A stretch of 64,000 nucleotides of DNA from an uncultured Flavobacteriales bacterium (GCA_913046365.1 CAJWRM010000005.1:20931-84930), one strand, 5' to 3'. Shown: positions 9,601 through 18,283, counted from the stretch's first letter. Translations and numbers: made by a program. The notes: a model not told the origin generated them from the sequence alone.

Positions 9601-11781
9601 ATTAAGTGTGCCTAAATAAGCAATAACACCCGCATTTGGTGTCAAAACAAAACTTTCAGAATTAGATGTCGAATTGTGAAAAATATTCCCATTATAACAG
9701 GAATTCGCAAGTAGTAGTGGATACCTACCCTCATTGTCCCAATTAGATGGATCATCCAAGTTAATATCAAAACCACTCTCTGTTGTAGAAAAGTGACCGA
9801 AAAAATTCATCAGAGAAACTCCTTCGCTTATACGATCGGTAATGCTTTGTAATTCGGTTGGACTTATTGGATTATCGTTTTCTTTTGCCACAAGCTGAAC
9901 ATTACCTCCAAAGTAATAATCTTCAGCTTTGGTTGCCATTGCATTAAGATAACTCTGAAAAGCCTGCTGCTCTTGAAAATCTTCCCCGCCCGAAAAGTGT
10001 AAGATATGCTTCTGCCAATCTTTGGTGCTCGAATTGTAAATATCATCCTGATTTTGTTGTGCATCAAAGGCAATTATTTTGGATAAGTATGTTCCAAGTT
10101 CAACTTGTGTTTTTACAGAAATCCTACCTGTTGGTATGAGCGGTGTCCATTTATCCGTTCCGGGAAGATTCGAAGTAATACAGGCATCACAAGAAGGCTG
10201 CCCAAAAGAGGGGACTAGTGAGTTTTGATAGGCCAAATTATTCGTTCTCGAGCCAGGACCTATACTTGTTAGAGAAGTTATATTCGCCTCCCTAATACCT
10301 TTTCCTAAAAGAAATAAGCCAACGGGCTTATCAACTGACAATTCATATATATGATGAGCAAACCTCCGAATTCCATTAATATGCTTAGGAATACCTCCTC
10401 CATATTGCTGATATAGCTCTGAAACCTCAGCGCTAAGCACATTATACGAACCACCATTTACAGATGAGCGATGCGCTTTATATTCGTTAACAACAGGACC
10501 AAGCTGATTATTATAGACAAAAAGCAAAACACTTTCTAAATTAGGACTAGAAGCATAATCAGTAAAAAATCCAGTTTGGTTGACAGGTTTTAAGGAGGCA
10601 ACTTCATTGATACTATTATTGCTAGCAATAAAAACTTTTTGTCTGTCAGTTAATGTAGCATTTGGGACCAAACTTTGATAAACCCCGTTACTTTCCACGA
10701 GCGTTAATTTATATGGTTCTGCCCCTATAACGAAGGCTACTGGGTTATTAAATTGACCACCAATAATTTCAATTTTAGACTTTACGTCAGATGAGTTAAC
10801 CACCTCAAAATCAACCGTTGATTCGGAAGAGAATGTCAAATTCCTTGGATAACGAAAGGACCAGTAATTGATGGATTGGTAATCGGTGGCCACATTTAAA
10901 TCACCGACAATATTCACCTTATAGTTGGCATTTCCATTGGTTGGAATAATATCCACGGGAAAAGACCCATTAACAAAAACACTTTTATAGCCAGTAAATA
11001 CCGAATCAACCAAGGTGTAATTGCTACTACCTATTGTATGTCGAGTGTGGTGATTACCACCACCCGGAGTTGATTGTACTGCATTGGAACGACCTACAAT
11101 AACAGACTCATAATCAATCAAAGGAGCATTTGGGCCTTGATATATTCCTATAAAATTTAGTGAATTAACGTTCCATGTGTATCCTGAGCTTCCATTTTGT
11201 GGCGCACTTCCCCAACCTTCTCCCGGCATATAAAAAGAGCTTGAAGCATCCGCTGATTTTTCCCCCTCATTATAGCTACCATAATAATAATTAAATCTCT
11301 CTTCCACGACAAAATCATCAGCAGTATAATTTTCGAAATCAACACCTGTCTCTTCAGTGAAACGGGAATTACTTGAGGATGAATTCCAGGTGAAAAAATA
11401 ATGCAGCGTATCATTGTAAAGACTGTATTTTGGATTTCCAATCCAATCCGCATTGTCATACAAAGAAGAATCCAACCAACCATCATTACCCTCTGCATAG
11501 AAAAGAATAAAATCACCGGTATCCATGGTTTCATCACCCCCATCTTCAATAAAAAGAGGTATTTCGCTCTCCTTCCCAAATATTTGAAAGTTTGAAGAAC
11601 TCAACGAAGATGTAGGAACACCAGCATTTAATAAGGTATTATAATCAATTTTGTGAATTCCTGACTCCACCACAGGAAATGAAAAATATTTTTGATTATA
11701 AGAGATCCATTCATTTCCGTAGATCTGTGCTTCAGCAAAGCTGCTGAAAAAAGAAACTACCAAAAAGAATCCAATTCTCAT
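6619..11781 (-). CDS. porU2: Large gingipain-family (C25) protease, T9SS sortase-like PorU2
   Basis: A 1720-residue exported protein. A signal peptide (about 1-19, MRIGFFLVVSFFSSFAEAQ) precedes a PorU-like N-terminal region. The C25 cysteine peptidase domain (about 415-800) has catalytic His663 (NFFGH) and Cys695 (LLANSCYNGN). Roughly 820-1590 holds extra Ig-like material: two CARDB-like stretches (about 825-920 and 1430-1510), a fibronectin-like segment and a region with several Cys. The last 110 residues (NYPNPFS ... WDGRDQFG ... NGVYLYRVKAK) form a FlgD-like T9SS C-terminal domain. PorU cleaves T9SS signals and attaches cargo to A-LPS; this longer paralog sits with a PorV-like gene, overlapping it by 4 bp. 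Sortase activity is inferred. Confidence 0.8.
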   Translation of the reverse strand: MRIGFFLVVSFFSSFAEAQIYGNEWISYNQKYFSFPVVESGIHKIDYNTLLNAGVPTSSLSSSNFQIFGKESEIPLFIEDGGDETMDTGDFILFYAEGNDGWLDSSLYDNADWIGNPKYSLYNDTLHYFFTWNSSSSNSRFTEETGVDFENYTADDFVVEERFNYYYGSYNEGEKSADASSSFYMPGEGWGSAPQNGSSGYTWNVNSLNFIGIYQGPNAPLIDYESVIVGRSNAVQSTPGGGNHHTRHTIGSSNYTLVDSVFTGYKSVFVNGSFPVDIIPTNGNANYKVNIVGDLNVATDYQSINYWSFRYPRNLTFSSESTVDFEVVNSSDVKSKIEIIGGQFNNPVAFVIGAEPYKLTLVESNGVYQSLVPNATLTDRQKVFIASNNSINEVASLKPVNQTGFFTDYASSPNLESVLLFVYNNQLGPVVNEYKAHRSSVNGGSYNVLSAEVSELYQQYGGGIPKHINGIRRFAHHIYELSVDKPVGLFLLGKGIREANITSLTSIGPGSRTNNLAYQNSLVPSFGQPSCDACITSNLPGTDKWTPLIPTGRISVKTQVELGTYLSKIIAFDAQQNQDDIYNSSTKDWQKHILHFSGGEDFQEQQAFQSYLNAMATKAEDYYFGGNVQLVAKENDNPISPTELQSITDRISEGVSLMNFFGHFSTTESGFDINLDDPSNWDNEGRYPLLLANSCYNGNIFHNSTSNSESFVLTPNAGVIAYLGTLNYGFTGALQSYSNQFYNQFSRHNYGGTIGEHIKATIDSVLDESSNLIYETTFMQMTLHGDPMIRLNWHELPEIELTDSRVSFGPEDISLATDSIEVNVKIRNLGRAIIDTFDLTINRNFPNSNIDSNYVFNIPGLNYENVMKFKLPFQPSQGIGINKFTVKVDRPDFIDEQYDELINNQVVKNFLINVDGVEPVWPENFAVVPIDSISIKASTIDALADFNTYRFELDTTPSFNSQFARTHNLSVEGGLLTVNPSDWIYKSSGIPAPLQLQDSIVYFWRVALEDTELIWKQRSFQYITNKRGWGQDVYGQFVSNSFNGVELNPANQYREFTPIEADISCLCKSTSQSPGHYDNAWYLNSIQQDYNICTTTPKFHVAVVDKATLEAWGTRYVNANGSVSNPGNDFGNNNDNGACENRVMKYFTFNQTNATELNAFKNFIENEIPIGNYVLIYTPMTTRYDLWNALSPDLYNTFSDMGSDSIVPGRPNRPFIFLTRKGDPNFVVEIFSQNNEDIYLDTLISGAEVLGFESSPVIGPVKEWESIHWKQNPLESNTADTTYLEIQLLDELGNYQSSIDTLFTQHDSIINLQSIIDVGLNPKIKLLSKYKDPINQTPAQMDFWHVLYDPIPEAAIVGNGNFLWAPSDTLQEGQQGSFSIDVANISDVSMDSLLVSYFILDENQEKHFIPYERTDSLRIGALLSDTITFETTNLVGSNFFCMEVNPYVDLNLTLTDQPEQSHLNNVLQYPFTVVSEDINPILDVTFNGIHILNKDIVAPTSEINISLNDENPYLLLDSDADTSLFGIFITDPDGVTLRIPFVDAAGNIVMNWVPGDGNQNKFKISYPAYFDKSGIYTLLVQGSDKSGNESGDFEYQIDFDVVHESRISQLMNYPNPFSTQTRFVFTLTGDRVPDDLLIQIMTISGRVVREISEGEIGPIQIGRNITEFAWDGRDQFGDLLANGVYLYRVKAKIDGKDISILDTDANQYFHNGLGKMYIIR

Positions 11782-12875
11782 TTTTTGGCATTTTTAGGTT
11801 TATCTAAACGGAGCTTAATTGAAAAGATGTGTGTGTAATAATTCGCATCACTTGCCCCTAGACGCGTGAAGGCATAATCCAGAGAAAAGCCTTTAAAACC
11901 AACACCTAATCCTATATTTGGTTGCATACCCCAATACTGACTATCATCTAAATTTGAAAATTGCTGAATACTAGAAATTCCACCACGGACCTGAACAAGC
12001 TCTTTAAATCCTATCTTAAGGCCGAAATGAGGATCTAAAGAAAATGGATTGAGCTTAACGAGTGTATTTCTATTCCCATCGGTCGTCACATCAATATCTA
12101 TTTCACCACCTGCATACATACCCTTTGATCCAAGATTATATCTTGTGCTTGCTGCTAAAATCAACCTAGGCAGAGTCAATTCTATACCATTTTCAGGGAT
12201 TTCATTTCCCGTTTGAAGAAAAATATTTTGTGTTTGTTCATCCAAAGTAAAAACCCAAGCATTAAAGGTTGAGGTTACATCCCTAGCCATTAAACCAAAG
12301 GTGAAATGTTCATTCCGTTTATATTTCAGTCCTGCATCAAGTCCAAAACCCCAAGAGGAAGCAAAGTCACCGACCTTTCGATAAATCACTTTTGCACTAC
12401 CACCTAAACTCAAGCCCGGGACTTTCAGTTTCCTAGCATAGCTACCAAAAAAGGCATAATCGCCAGCTGAAAATGAGCTGACATTATCATAATTAATCGC
12501 ACCATTGTTGTCTATAAGTTGTGTGGTATTTGGAATATCATCCACTCCAAAACGAATAAAACCAATCCCTAAAGCGCTTTTTTCATCTATGGCATGCGCT
12601 ACGGCTAAATAATCATACTTTGCTATTCCAGCAAAATATTCAGAGTGCATGAATGAAACTTCAGCCCAATTACTAACGCCAACCAAACCTGCTGGATTCC
12701 AATAAAGGGCGTTTGCATCGTCAACATCAGCCACAACACTATTACCCATACCATAAGCCTCTGCTCCTACTCCTAGGTTCAAAAACTCATTTGAATATTT
12801 GGGTGCAATATTTTGACCGTACGTACTTGAAATCAAAAAGAAAACAAGCAATATAGATACTACTTTCAAGGGCAT
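11778..12875 (-). CDS. porV2: PorV/PorQ-family outer-membrane protein (PorV2)
   Basis: A 365-residue outer-membrane barrel with a signal peptide (about 1-20, ending TYGQ). The early motif FLNLGVGAEAYGMGNSVVAD followed by NALYWNPAGL is diagnostic of the PorV/PorQ (FadL-like) family. PorV carries T9SS substrates to the sortase PorU at the cell surface. It precedes porU2 in the same direction with a 4-bp overlap, so the two are translated together and probably act as a pair. The classical porV is a separate gene at 58541-59803, so this is the second PorV-type protein of the window. Family assignment is strong; whether it serves the main T9SS or a subset of substrates is unknown. Confidence 0.82.
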   Translation of the reverse strand: MPLKVVSILLVFFLISSTYGQNIAPKYSNEFLNLGVGAEAYGMGNSVVADVDDANALYWNPAGLVGVSNWAEVSFMHSEYFAGIAKYDYLAVAHAIDEKSALGIGFIRFGVDDIPNTTQLIDNNGAINYDNVSSFSAGDYAFFGSYARKLKVPGLSLGGSAKVIYRKVGDFASSWGFGLDAGLKYKRNEHFTFGLMARDVTSTFNAWVFTLDEQTQNIFLQTGNEIPENGIELTLPRLILAASTRYNLGSKGMYAGGEIDIDVTTDGNRNTLVKLNPFSLDPHFGLKIGFKELVQVRGGISSIQQFSNLDDSQYWGMQPNIGLGVGFKGFSLDYAFTRLGASDANYYTHIFSIKLRLDKPKNAKK

Positions 12876-12948
12876 AGAACTAATTTAATATTAATAACAA
12901 CAGAATTCGTTAAAAATTGTGTTCTTTGTAATTGAAGATTTATAGTAT

Positions 12949-12956
12949 CAAAGATA
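12949..12956 (-). promoter_or_regulatory. Candidate -7 box for the porV2-porU2 pair
   Basis: On the minus strand TATCTTTG fits TAnnTTTG and lies 73 bases before the porV2 ATG. No properly spaced TTTG -33 element was found. Confidence 0.3.
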
Positions 12957-12997
12957 TAGAACAAGTATTGATTTAATATCATTTTAGTTGAAAGACC

Positions 12998-13834
12998 ATG
13001 TTTAATATTGCAAATTTACTTACCAGCATGAATATCATATGCGGGATGCTGTCTATACTATTTTGTTTTAGTGGCAAGTTGGACTTTGCCGTTTATGCAA
13101 TTTTTTCAGGGGCAATATTTGATTTTGCGGATGGATTCGCAGCTCGAAAGTTGAATCTAATGAGTGATTTAGGCAAACAATTAGACTCTTTATCAGATCT
13201 AGTTACCTTTGGGGTAGCGCCGGGTTGTCTAATGTTTTTTATGATTATTTTAGGTGTTGACGCTGGCGGGTTAATTGAAGCTTCTTCCAAAAGTCAAACC
13301 TTCTATGATTATTATGTCCTGCAGGAATTTTTTACATGGGTAAATGCTACATTTTATGACATCCCTAATAAATTTGATGCCAGTATAAAGTATCTTCCAT
13401 TTATTGCATTTGTTATCCCGTTTTTTGCTTTGTTCAGGCTCGCTAAATTCAATATTGATACCCGTCAAACCATAAATTTCATAGGTTTACCAACACCATT
13501 AACAGCTATTATTTTTTCTTTTTTTCCACTTTACTTTTCAATTAATATGGAAAGCTGGAGTAACGAAATTGAATTGATTCATCTTACCTTCGATTGCCAC
13601 ACACTTGCTATTATTATTTTTCTGTTCTCTTCTTGTATGCTTTTGCCTATCCCCCTGATGTCTTTGAAAATTCAAAAAACGAATCCTAAGGAAAATCAAC
13701 TGAAATTATTTTTTATTCTCATTTCGCTAATAAGTATTCCCTTTTTCAAGGTACTGTCTATCCCATTTATTTTAACTTTGTACTTCATAGTTTCAATCTA
13801 TCATTCATTCAAAATAACTAAAGATGAAATTTAA
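12998..13834 (+). CDS. pssA: CDP-diacylglycerol-serine O-phosphatidyltransferase
   Basis: A 278-residue integral membrane enzyme with six to eight hydrophobic segments. The CDP-alcohol phosphatidyltransferase signature is complete: Asp42, Asp45-Gly46, Ala49-Arg50, Gly59, Asp63 and Asp67. The N-terminal NIANLLTSMNIICGMLSI is typical of phosphatidylserine synthase. It makes phosphatidylserine from CDP-diacylglycerol and serine, the route to phosphatidylethanolamine. A loop of about 40 residues (around 85-125) between membrane segments is longer than in compact homologs. The 3' end overlaps purS by 11 bp, an operon arrangement. Confidence 0.88.
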   Translation: MFNIANLLTSMNIICGMLSILFCFSGKLDFAVYAIFSGAIFDFADGFAARKLNLMSDLGKQLDSLSDLVTFGVAPGCLMFFMIILGVDAGGLIEASSKSQTFYDYYVLQEFFTWVNATFYDIPNKFDASIKYLPFIAFVIPFFALFRLAKFNIDTRQTINFIGLPTPLTAIIFSFFPLYFSINMESWSNEIELIHLTFDCHTLAIIIFLFSSCMLLPIPLMSLKIQKTNPKENQLKLFFILISLISIPFFKVLSIPFILTLYFIVSIYHSFKITKDEI

Positions 13835-14075
13835 AGCCGAAATTGATGTCATGCCACTCGACGCATTGCTTGATCCTCAGGGAAAAGCGGTAAGTAGTTC
13901 TATGGGAAATGTTGGACTCCCAGAGATAGATGGCGTTCGAATTGGAAGACACATCAGACTATTTGTTGAAGCAGATTCTCAAGAGATTGCTGAAGAAAAA
14001 GTAGAGGAAGCATGTAAAAAAATACTTGCAAATCAAATTATGGAGAGCTATACTTTTAGCTTGTCAAAAGCGTAA
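13824..14075 (+). CDS. purS: Phosphoribosylformylglycinamidine synthase subunit PurS
   Basis: An 83-residue ferredoxin-like fold subunit of the PurS-PurQ-PurL complex in step four of purine synthesis, which passes ammonia between PurQ and PurL. The sequence starts MKFKAEIDVMP and contains DPQGKAV and the VRIGRHIRLFVEA segment, all typical. PurQ and PurL are not in the window. In Bacteroidota a single large PurL is common, so a stand-alone PurS points to a multi-subunit enzyme here. It overlaps pssA by 11 bp and ends one base before the aldehyde dehydrogenase start. Confidence 0.85.
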   Translation: MKFKAEIDVMPLDALLDPQGKAVSSSMGNVGLPEIDGVRIGRHIRLFVEADSQEIAEEKVEEACKKILANQIMESYTFSLSKA

Positions 14076-14076
14076 A

Positions 14077-15522
14077 ATGTCCCGGAGGGATTTTTGTACA
14101 TTTAACCCCAAAGAAAATACTTTTAATACCGAGAGGTATACCTGTCATTCCATTGAGGAAGCTAATCAAATGATTTCTGGAGCTTCTGCGGCATATCACT
14201 TACTTGCAGATAAGACAAATCGAGAGATACATGATTTACTGCTTTTGATTAAGCAGAATTTGATTTCGATAAAGGAGGATGTCGCTTCCATGTACTGCAA
14301 AGAAAGTGGCTTAACTAGAGAGCGTTTTGAATCAGAATTTGGGCGTACTATATTTCAGCTCGAACTGTTTTCAAAATATATTATCGAAGCAGAATATATT
14401 TACAATTTAAACCGGGAGCAGATAGTAAACAAAAAGCGTTTAGAAAAAAGAGTAATAGGAATAGGACCCGTGCTTATTCTAGGTGCTAGTAACTTCCCTT
14501 TGGCATATTCTACTATTGGCGGCGATAGCGTCGCTGCACTAGCGTCTAAAAATCCTATCATTGTTAAAGCACATCCATTCCATGTCGGCACTAGCTATAT
14601 CGTTGCTAATGCAATCCGAGAAGCTATAACTAAACTTGATTTTCCAAAAAACACTTTTTCTCATGTCATTGACGATGGACATGAACTAGCGGCGCACATT
14701 GCAAAACATCCTGATATTAAATCAATTGGATTCACCGGAAGTCAAAAAGGAGGAGAAGCATTTTTGAAAATTGCCAACAGCCGTAGGTCCCCTATTCCTG
14801 TTTTTGCAGAAATGGGAAGCTCAAATCCAGTTGTTCTTTTAGCGTCCTCTTTGAAAGAAGAAACAGAAATACTTATTGAGAAAATAACAAATTCTGTCTG
14901 TAAAGATTCAGGCCAATTTTGTACCAAACCAGGTTTGTTTTTTATTCCAACTAATATTTCCAATGACTTTATAGAACAACTGAAAGATTCGATATTTGCA
15001 TTTGAGGAACAACCAATGCTGCATCCCAGTATCAAAGAAGAATTTGAAAAAAAGACGTCGTTTTTAAATGAAACTTTTGGTAGGAAAAGTTTTTTTCAAA
15101 GTAAGCAATCAAATACCTATTCACATTTCCCAAAAAAGTCAATGCTTTATACAACATGTGTGTCATTCTCGACATATCCTTTTTTACAAGAAGAAATATT
15201 TGGACCACATACTACTATATTGAGCTATTCAAACCATAAGGAATTAATACAAACCCTTAATGAACTAGATGGTCAATTAACTTTCTCGATTTTTGGCGCT
15301 AAGGAAAAAGATGGAACGATTTTAGATAAATTGATTTCTGTGGCTACGAATAAAGCAGGAAGAATCATATTTAATGATTTACCAACGGGTGTTGAGGTTG
15401 GTGCCTCGATGCAGCATGGCGGACCTTACCCTGCCAGTTCTGACAGCCGCTTTACTGCAGTTGGAACAGATAGTATTGCGAGATTTCAAAGAAGCGTAAC
15501 ATTTCAAGATTTGCGCATTTGA
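14077..15522 (+). CDS. Aldehyde dehydrogenase, alpha-ketoglutarate semialdehyde type
   Basis: A 481-residue NAD(P)-dependent aldehyde dehydrogenase. LGASNFPLAYSTIGGDSVAALA in the nucleotide-binding region, KAHPFHVGTS, FTGSQKGGEA, catalytic Glu in FAEMGSSNPV and catalytic Cys in GQFCTKPGLFF match the 2,5-dioxopentanoate (alpha-ketoglutarate semialdehyde) dehydrogenase branch. That enzyme yields 2-oxoglutarate at the end of hydroxyproline or pentose/uronate breakdown. I used the ATG at 14077 rather than an earlier one inside purS. No other genes of those pathways lie nearby, so the physiological substrate is inferred from family resemblance. Confidence 0.78.
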   Translation: MSRRDFCTFNPKENTFNTERYTCHSIEEANQMISGASAAYHLLADKTNREIHDLLLLIKQNLISIKEDVASMYCKESGLTRERFESEFGRTIFQLELFSKYIIEAEYIYNLNREQIVNKKRLEKRVIGIGPVLILGASNFPLAYSTIGGDSVAALASKNPIIVKAHPFHVGTSYIVANAIREAITKLDFPKNTFSHVIDDGHELAAHIAKHPDIKSIGFTGSQKGGEAFLKIANSRRSPIPVFAEMGSSNPVVLLASSLKEETEILIEKITNSVCKDSGQFCTKPGLFFIPTNISNDFIEQLKDSIFAFEEQPMLHPSIKEEFEKKTSFLNETFGRKSFFQSKQSNTYSHFPKKSMLYTTCVSFSTYPFLQEEIFGPHTTILSYSNHKELIQTLNELDGQLTFSIFGAKEKDGTILDKLISVATNKAGRIIFNDLPTGVEVGASMQHGGPYPASSDSRFTAVGTDSIARFQRSVTFQDLRI

Positions 15523-15554
15523 TAAAAAGATTACTTTTATAAAAAAATGACTTC

Positions 15555-16514
15555 ATGGAAGAAAATGAGATTTCAAATGACTACAAAAACATCTATCTAG
15601 GAGCGATTATTTTATTGGTTCTAGGATTAGGTGTTATGACCTTTTTGTGGTCAACAAAACGCAATGAAGCTAAGGAATGTGCATACATAAACCTTAAATA
15701 CCAAGATACTTTACAAGGCATGAATAAAATGCTAAAAGGATATATTGGCGATATGTCAACCGACTTGAAATCTGATTTCAAAAAAATGTTAGGTACCTAT
15801 GACCGTCTACTCGAGAAAGATGCCTCTAAGGCCGATAGTTTAAATGCACAAAAAATAAAAATTCAAGCTCAAATAGAAAAAATTGAAAAACTTCAACGAA
15901 GCAAAAATTTCTCCGCTGCGCAGATTTTAAAACTTAAAGAAGAAAACGAAAGCCTTAGGGGAATTATGCGAAGCTATGTTGTGCAAATAGATTCATTAAA
16001 TACTTTAAATCTGGAGCTAGAATTGAACCTAACGGAAACAACGAACAACTTGAACCGAACAACAGAGGAAAGAGATCAGTTTAAACAAGAGGTTGCGGAA
16101 AAAATGGAGCAAGTTAAAAAAGGCTCCAAGCTGAATGCTTACAACTTTAATTCTGGGGCGCTTAAGTCAGCTTTAAAGGCAAAACCCACGACAAGAGCTC
16201 GCCAAGCAGCACAACTTCAAGCGACTTTTACAATATCAGAAAATCCTATCGCTAGTTCAGGGAAGAAGGTTGTGTATATGCAAATTCAAGGACCTTCGGG
16301 AAAAACGTTCCAAAGAATGTCAAGCTATCTAATGGAAACCGAAGGTGGATCAGTTGCCTACACTGAGAAGAAGGAAATTGACTACCAAAATAAAGCCATT
16401 GACATATCAATCTACTATGATATTCGCCAAGAAAGCCTATCGAAAGGAAATTATAAAGTAAATATATATTGTGATGAGAGCCTCATTGGTTCTGATAGTT
16501 TTACATTGAAGTAA
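15555..16514 (+). CDS. Membrane-anchored coiled-coil protein of unknown function
   Basis: I do not recognise a named family. The 319-residue protein has a short acidic cytoplasmic start (MEENEISNDYKN), one membrane segment (about 13-31, IYLGAIILLVLGLGVMTFLW), then a long predicted coiled coil (about 60-190, rich in Glu, Lys, Leu and Asn) facing the periplasm. A C-terminal beta-rich domain (about 215-319) contains TFTISENPIASSGKKVVYMQ and ends in DSFTLK. The layout resembles envelope proteins that bridge membrane and cell wall, and such proteins are often mislabelled as SMC-like. The gene ends one base before the enoyl-CoA hydratase start. Confidence 0.8.
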   Translation: MEENEISNDYKNIYLGAIILLVLGLGVMTFLWSTKRNEAKECAYINLKYQDTLQGMNKMLKGYIGDMSTDLKSDFKKMLGTYDRLLEKDASKADSLNAQKIKIQAQIEKIEKLQRSKNFSAAQILKLKEENESLRGIMRSYVVQIDSLNTLNLELELNLTETTNNLNRTTEERDQFKQEVAEKMEQVKKGSKLNAYNFNSGALKSALKAKPTTRARQAAQLQATFTISENPIASSGKKVVYMQIQGPSGKTFQRMSSYLMETEGGSVAYTEKKEIDYQNKAIDISIYYDIRQESLSKGNYKVNIYCDESLIGSDSFTLK

Positions 16515-16515
16515 T

Positions 16516-17277
16516 ATGGAAGAAGGACACGTAAGCTGTAATATAGACGCAAAAGGTCTCGCGACTATTGAATTTGGACACCCATCGAGTAACGCGCTGC
16601 CTGGTAAAATACTGAGTAAACTTGCAAATGCCATAACTGAAATGAGCAATGAACCCAACTGTAAGTTAATTTTATTAAAATCTTCGGGTAGTAGAGCATT
16701 TTGTGCGGGTGCTAGTTTCGATGAGCTTATCGCCATTCAAAATATAGAAGACGGAAAGGTGTTTTTTTCTGGCTTTGCAAACGTTATCAATGCCTGTAGA
16801 ACTTCATCAAAACTAATTATAGGAAGGATTCACGGAAAAGCTGTGGGTGGAGGAGTTGGAATCGCTTCGGCAGTTGATTATGCGTTTGCGACCGAAGCGG
16901 CATCTGTAAAATTGTCCGAACTAGCTGTTGGAATTGGACCATTTGTTGTTGGTCCGGCTGTTGAACGTAAAATTGGCCTTTCTGCAATGAGTCAATTAGC
17001 TATAAACGCAACGGCATGGAGAAGTGCAAGATGGGCGGAAGAAAAAGGTCTTTACGCACATGTCTACCAAGACATTGATCAATTGGATGAAGGTATCGCC
17101 GCACTTGTTGAAAAACTCACCTCTTCTAATCCGTCGGCAATGGAACACCTAAAGAACGTATTTTGGAAGGGAACAGACCATTGGGACCAGCTATTATCTG
17201 ATCGTGCAGAAATAAGCGGAAGACTTGTTTTAAGTGACTTTACAAGGAATGCTATACAGGCATTTAAAAAAACTTAA
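16516..17277 (+). CDS. Enoyl-CoA hydratase/isomerase family protein (methylglutaconyl-CoA hydratase-like)
   Basis: A 253-residue crotonase-fold enzyme. The oxyanion-hole regions are CAGASFDEL and GKAVGGGVGIASAVDYAFA. Of the two catalytic Glu of enoyl-CoA hydratase, the second is present (Glu135 in KLSELAVG), while the first is Gly115 (GGGVG). The same substitution occurs in methylglutaconyl-CoA hydratases of leucine breakdown, which is my best guess. Fatty-acid beta-oxidation is an alternative. No other leucine genes lie alongside; an acyl-CoA dehydrogenase is encoded at 31341-32483. A strong ribosomal promoter follows the gene. Confidence 0.78.
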   Translation: MEEGHVSCNIDAKGLATIEFGHPSSNALPGKILSKLANAITEMSNEPNCKLILLKSSGSRAFCAGASFDELIAIQNIEDGKVFFSGFANVINACRTSSKLIIGRIHGKAVGGGVGIASAVDYAFATEAASVKLSELAVGIGPFVVGPAVERKIGLSAMSQLAINATAWRSARWAEEKGLYAHVYQDIDQLDEGIAALVEKLTSSNPSAMEHLKNVFWKGTDHWDQLLSDRAEISGRLVLSDFTRNAIQAFKKT

Positions 17278-17305
17278 AATCATTTCGCATTTTTTTTTCT
17301 TTTGG

Positions 17306-17336
17306 TTTGTTCATATTCATATTAATTGTATCTTTG
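17306..17336 (+). promoter_or_regulatory. Promoter of the rplM-rpsI ribosomal operon
   Basis: TTTG (17306-17309), a 19-base spacer and TATCTTTG (17329-17336) form a textbook Bacteroidota promoter (-33 TTTG, -7 TAnnTTTG). The transcript would start near 17342, leaving a leader of about 38 bases before the GTG at 17380. The spacing is the best in the window. Confidence 0.7.
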
Positions 17337-17379
17337 CACCCCTAATTTACGCTATTAATTAGCAATTAAATTGACAAAC

Positions 17380-17835
17380 GTGGATACATTAAGTTATAAA
17401 ACGATATCAGGAAACGCGGCAACTGCTGAAAAAAAGTGGTTTGTTGTTGATGCTGAGAATCAAACGGTAGGAAGACTTGCTAGTAAAGTTGCAAAGATTA
17501 TTCGAGGTAAATATAAGACCAACTACACTCCGCATGCAGATTGTGGTGATAATGTAATTGTAATAAATGCAGAAAAAGTTTCTTTCTCCGGAGCGAAGCT
17601 TAAAGATAAAGAATATGTGCGTTATTCAGGTTATCCAGGAGGTCAGAGATTTACTGCTGCAGAAGACCTTTTGAGAAAGCACCCTGAAAGACTTATTGAA
17701 AAGGCAGTAAAAGGAATGTTACCAAAGAATACTCTTGGTAGACAATTATATAGAAATTTAAAGGTTTATACTGGAGCTGAGCACAATCATGAAGCTCAGA
17801 AACCAACAGTATTAAATCTAGATACGGTTAAATAA
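17380..17835 (+). CDS. rplM: 50S ribosomal protein L13
   Basis: A 151-residue large-subunit protein. The start is a GTG (VDTLSYKT), because Bacteroidota L13 proteins begin (M)DTLSYKT; a TTG three codons earlier would add residues not seen in the family. Family blocks are [55 protein letters not shown] and [11 protein letters not shown]. It is followed after 5 bases by rpsI, the conserved L13-S9 pair. Confidence 0.96.
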   Translation: MDTLSYKTISGNAATAEKKWFVVDAENQTVGRLASKVAKIIRGKYKTNYTPHADCGDNVIVINAEKVSFSGAKLKDKEYVRYSGYPGGQRFTAAEDLLRKHPERLIEKAVKGMLPKNTLGRQLYRNLKVYTGAEHNHEAQKPTVLNLDTVK

Positions 17836-17840
17836 GTATT

Positions 17841-18227
17841 ATGGAAATAATCAACGCATTAGGAAGAAGAAAGACAGCAGTTGCAAGAGTTTACCTTTCA
17901 AAAGGTAAAGGTGTAATTACTGTAAATAATAAAAAAGCACAAGAGGTATTTCCTACGGATGTTTTGCAGTCAAAACTAGTACAGCCATTTGCGCTTACTG
18001 ATACTGTAGGTAAATACAATGTGAGTGTTAACGTAAGTGGAGGAGGAATCAACGGTCAGGTTGAAGCCATTCGCTTAGGTATATCAAGAGCTTTGGTTGA
18101 AGTTCTTGAAGACAACAAAGTCGCTTTAAAGGAAGAAGGTCTAATGACTAGAGATCCTAGGATGGTTGAACGTAAGAAACCAGGTCAACCAAAAGCGAGA
18201 AAGAAATTCCAGTTCTCAAAGCGTTAA
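17841..18227 (+). CDS. rpsI: 30S ribosomal protein S9
   Basis: A 128-residue small-subunit protein. It begins with the standard NALGRRKTAVARVYL, has the glycine block VSGGGINGQVEAIRLGISRAL, and ends in the basic tail RKKPGQPKARKKFQFSKR, whose last Arg reaches the P-site tRNA. It lies five bases after rplM and 92 bases before rpsB. Confidence 0.96.
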   Translation: MEIINALGRRKTAVARVYLSKGKGVITVNNKKAQEVFPTDVLQSKLVQPFALTDTVGKYNVSVNVSGGGINGQVEAIRLGISRALVEVLEDNKVALKEEGLMTRDPRMVERKKPGQPKARKKFQFSKR

Positions 18228-18235
18228 TCGCTCAC

Positions 18236-18283
18236 TGGAATGGTTTAGTATCCAAGCGCTATTGGAATGGCAATTGCCCCCAA
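18236..18283 (+). promoter_or_regulatory. Possible structured leader before rpsB
   Basis: Between rpsI and rpsB the octamer TGGAATGG occurs twice (18236-18243, 18263-18270). TCCAA (18251-18255) can pair with TTGGA (18262-18266), or the same TTGG can pair with CCAA (18280-18283) around a GGCAATTGCC palindrome. Two mutually exclusive hairpins in a leader before a ribosomal gene suggest autogenous control, but this was judged by eye only. Confidence 0.25.
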
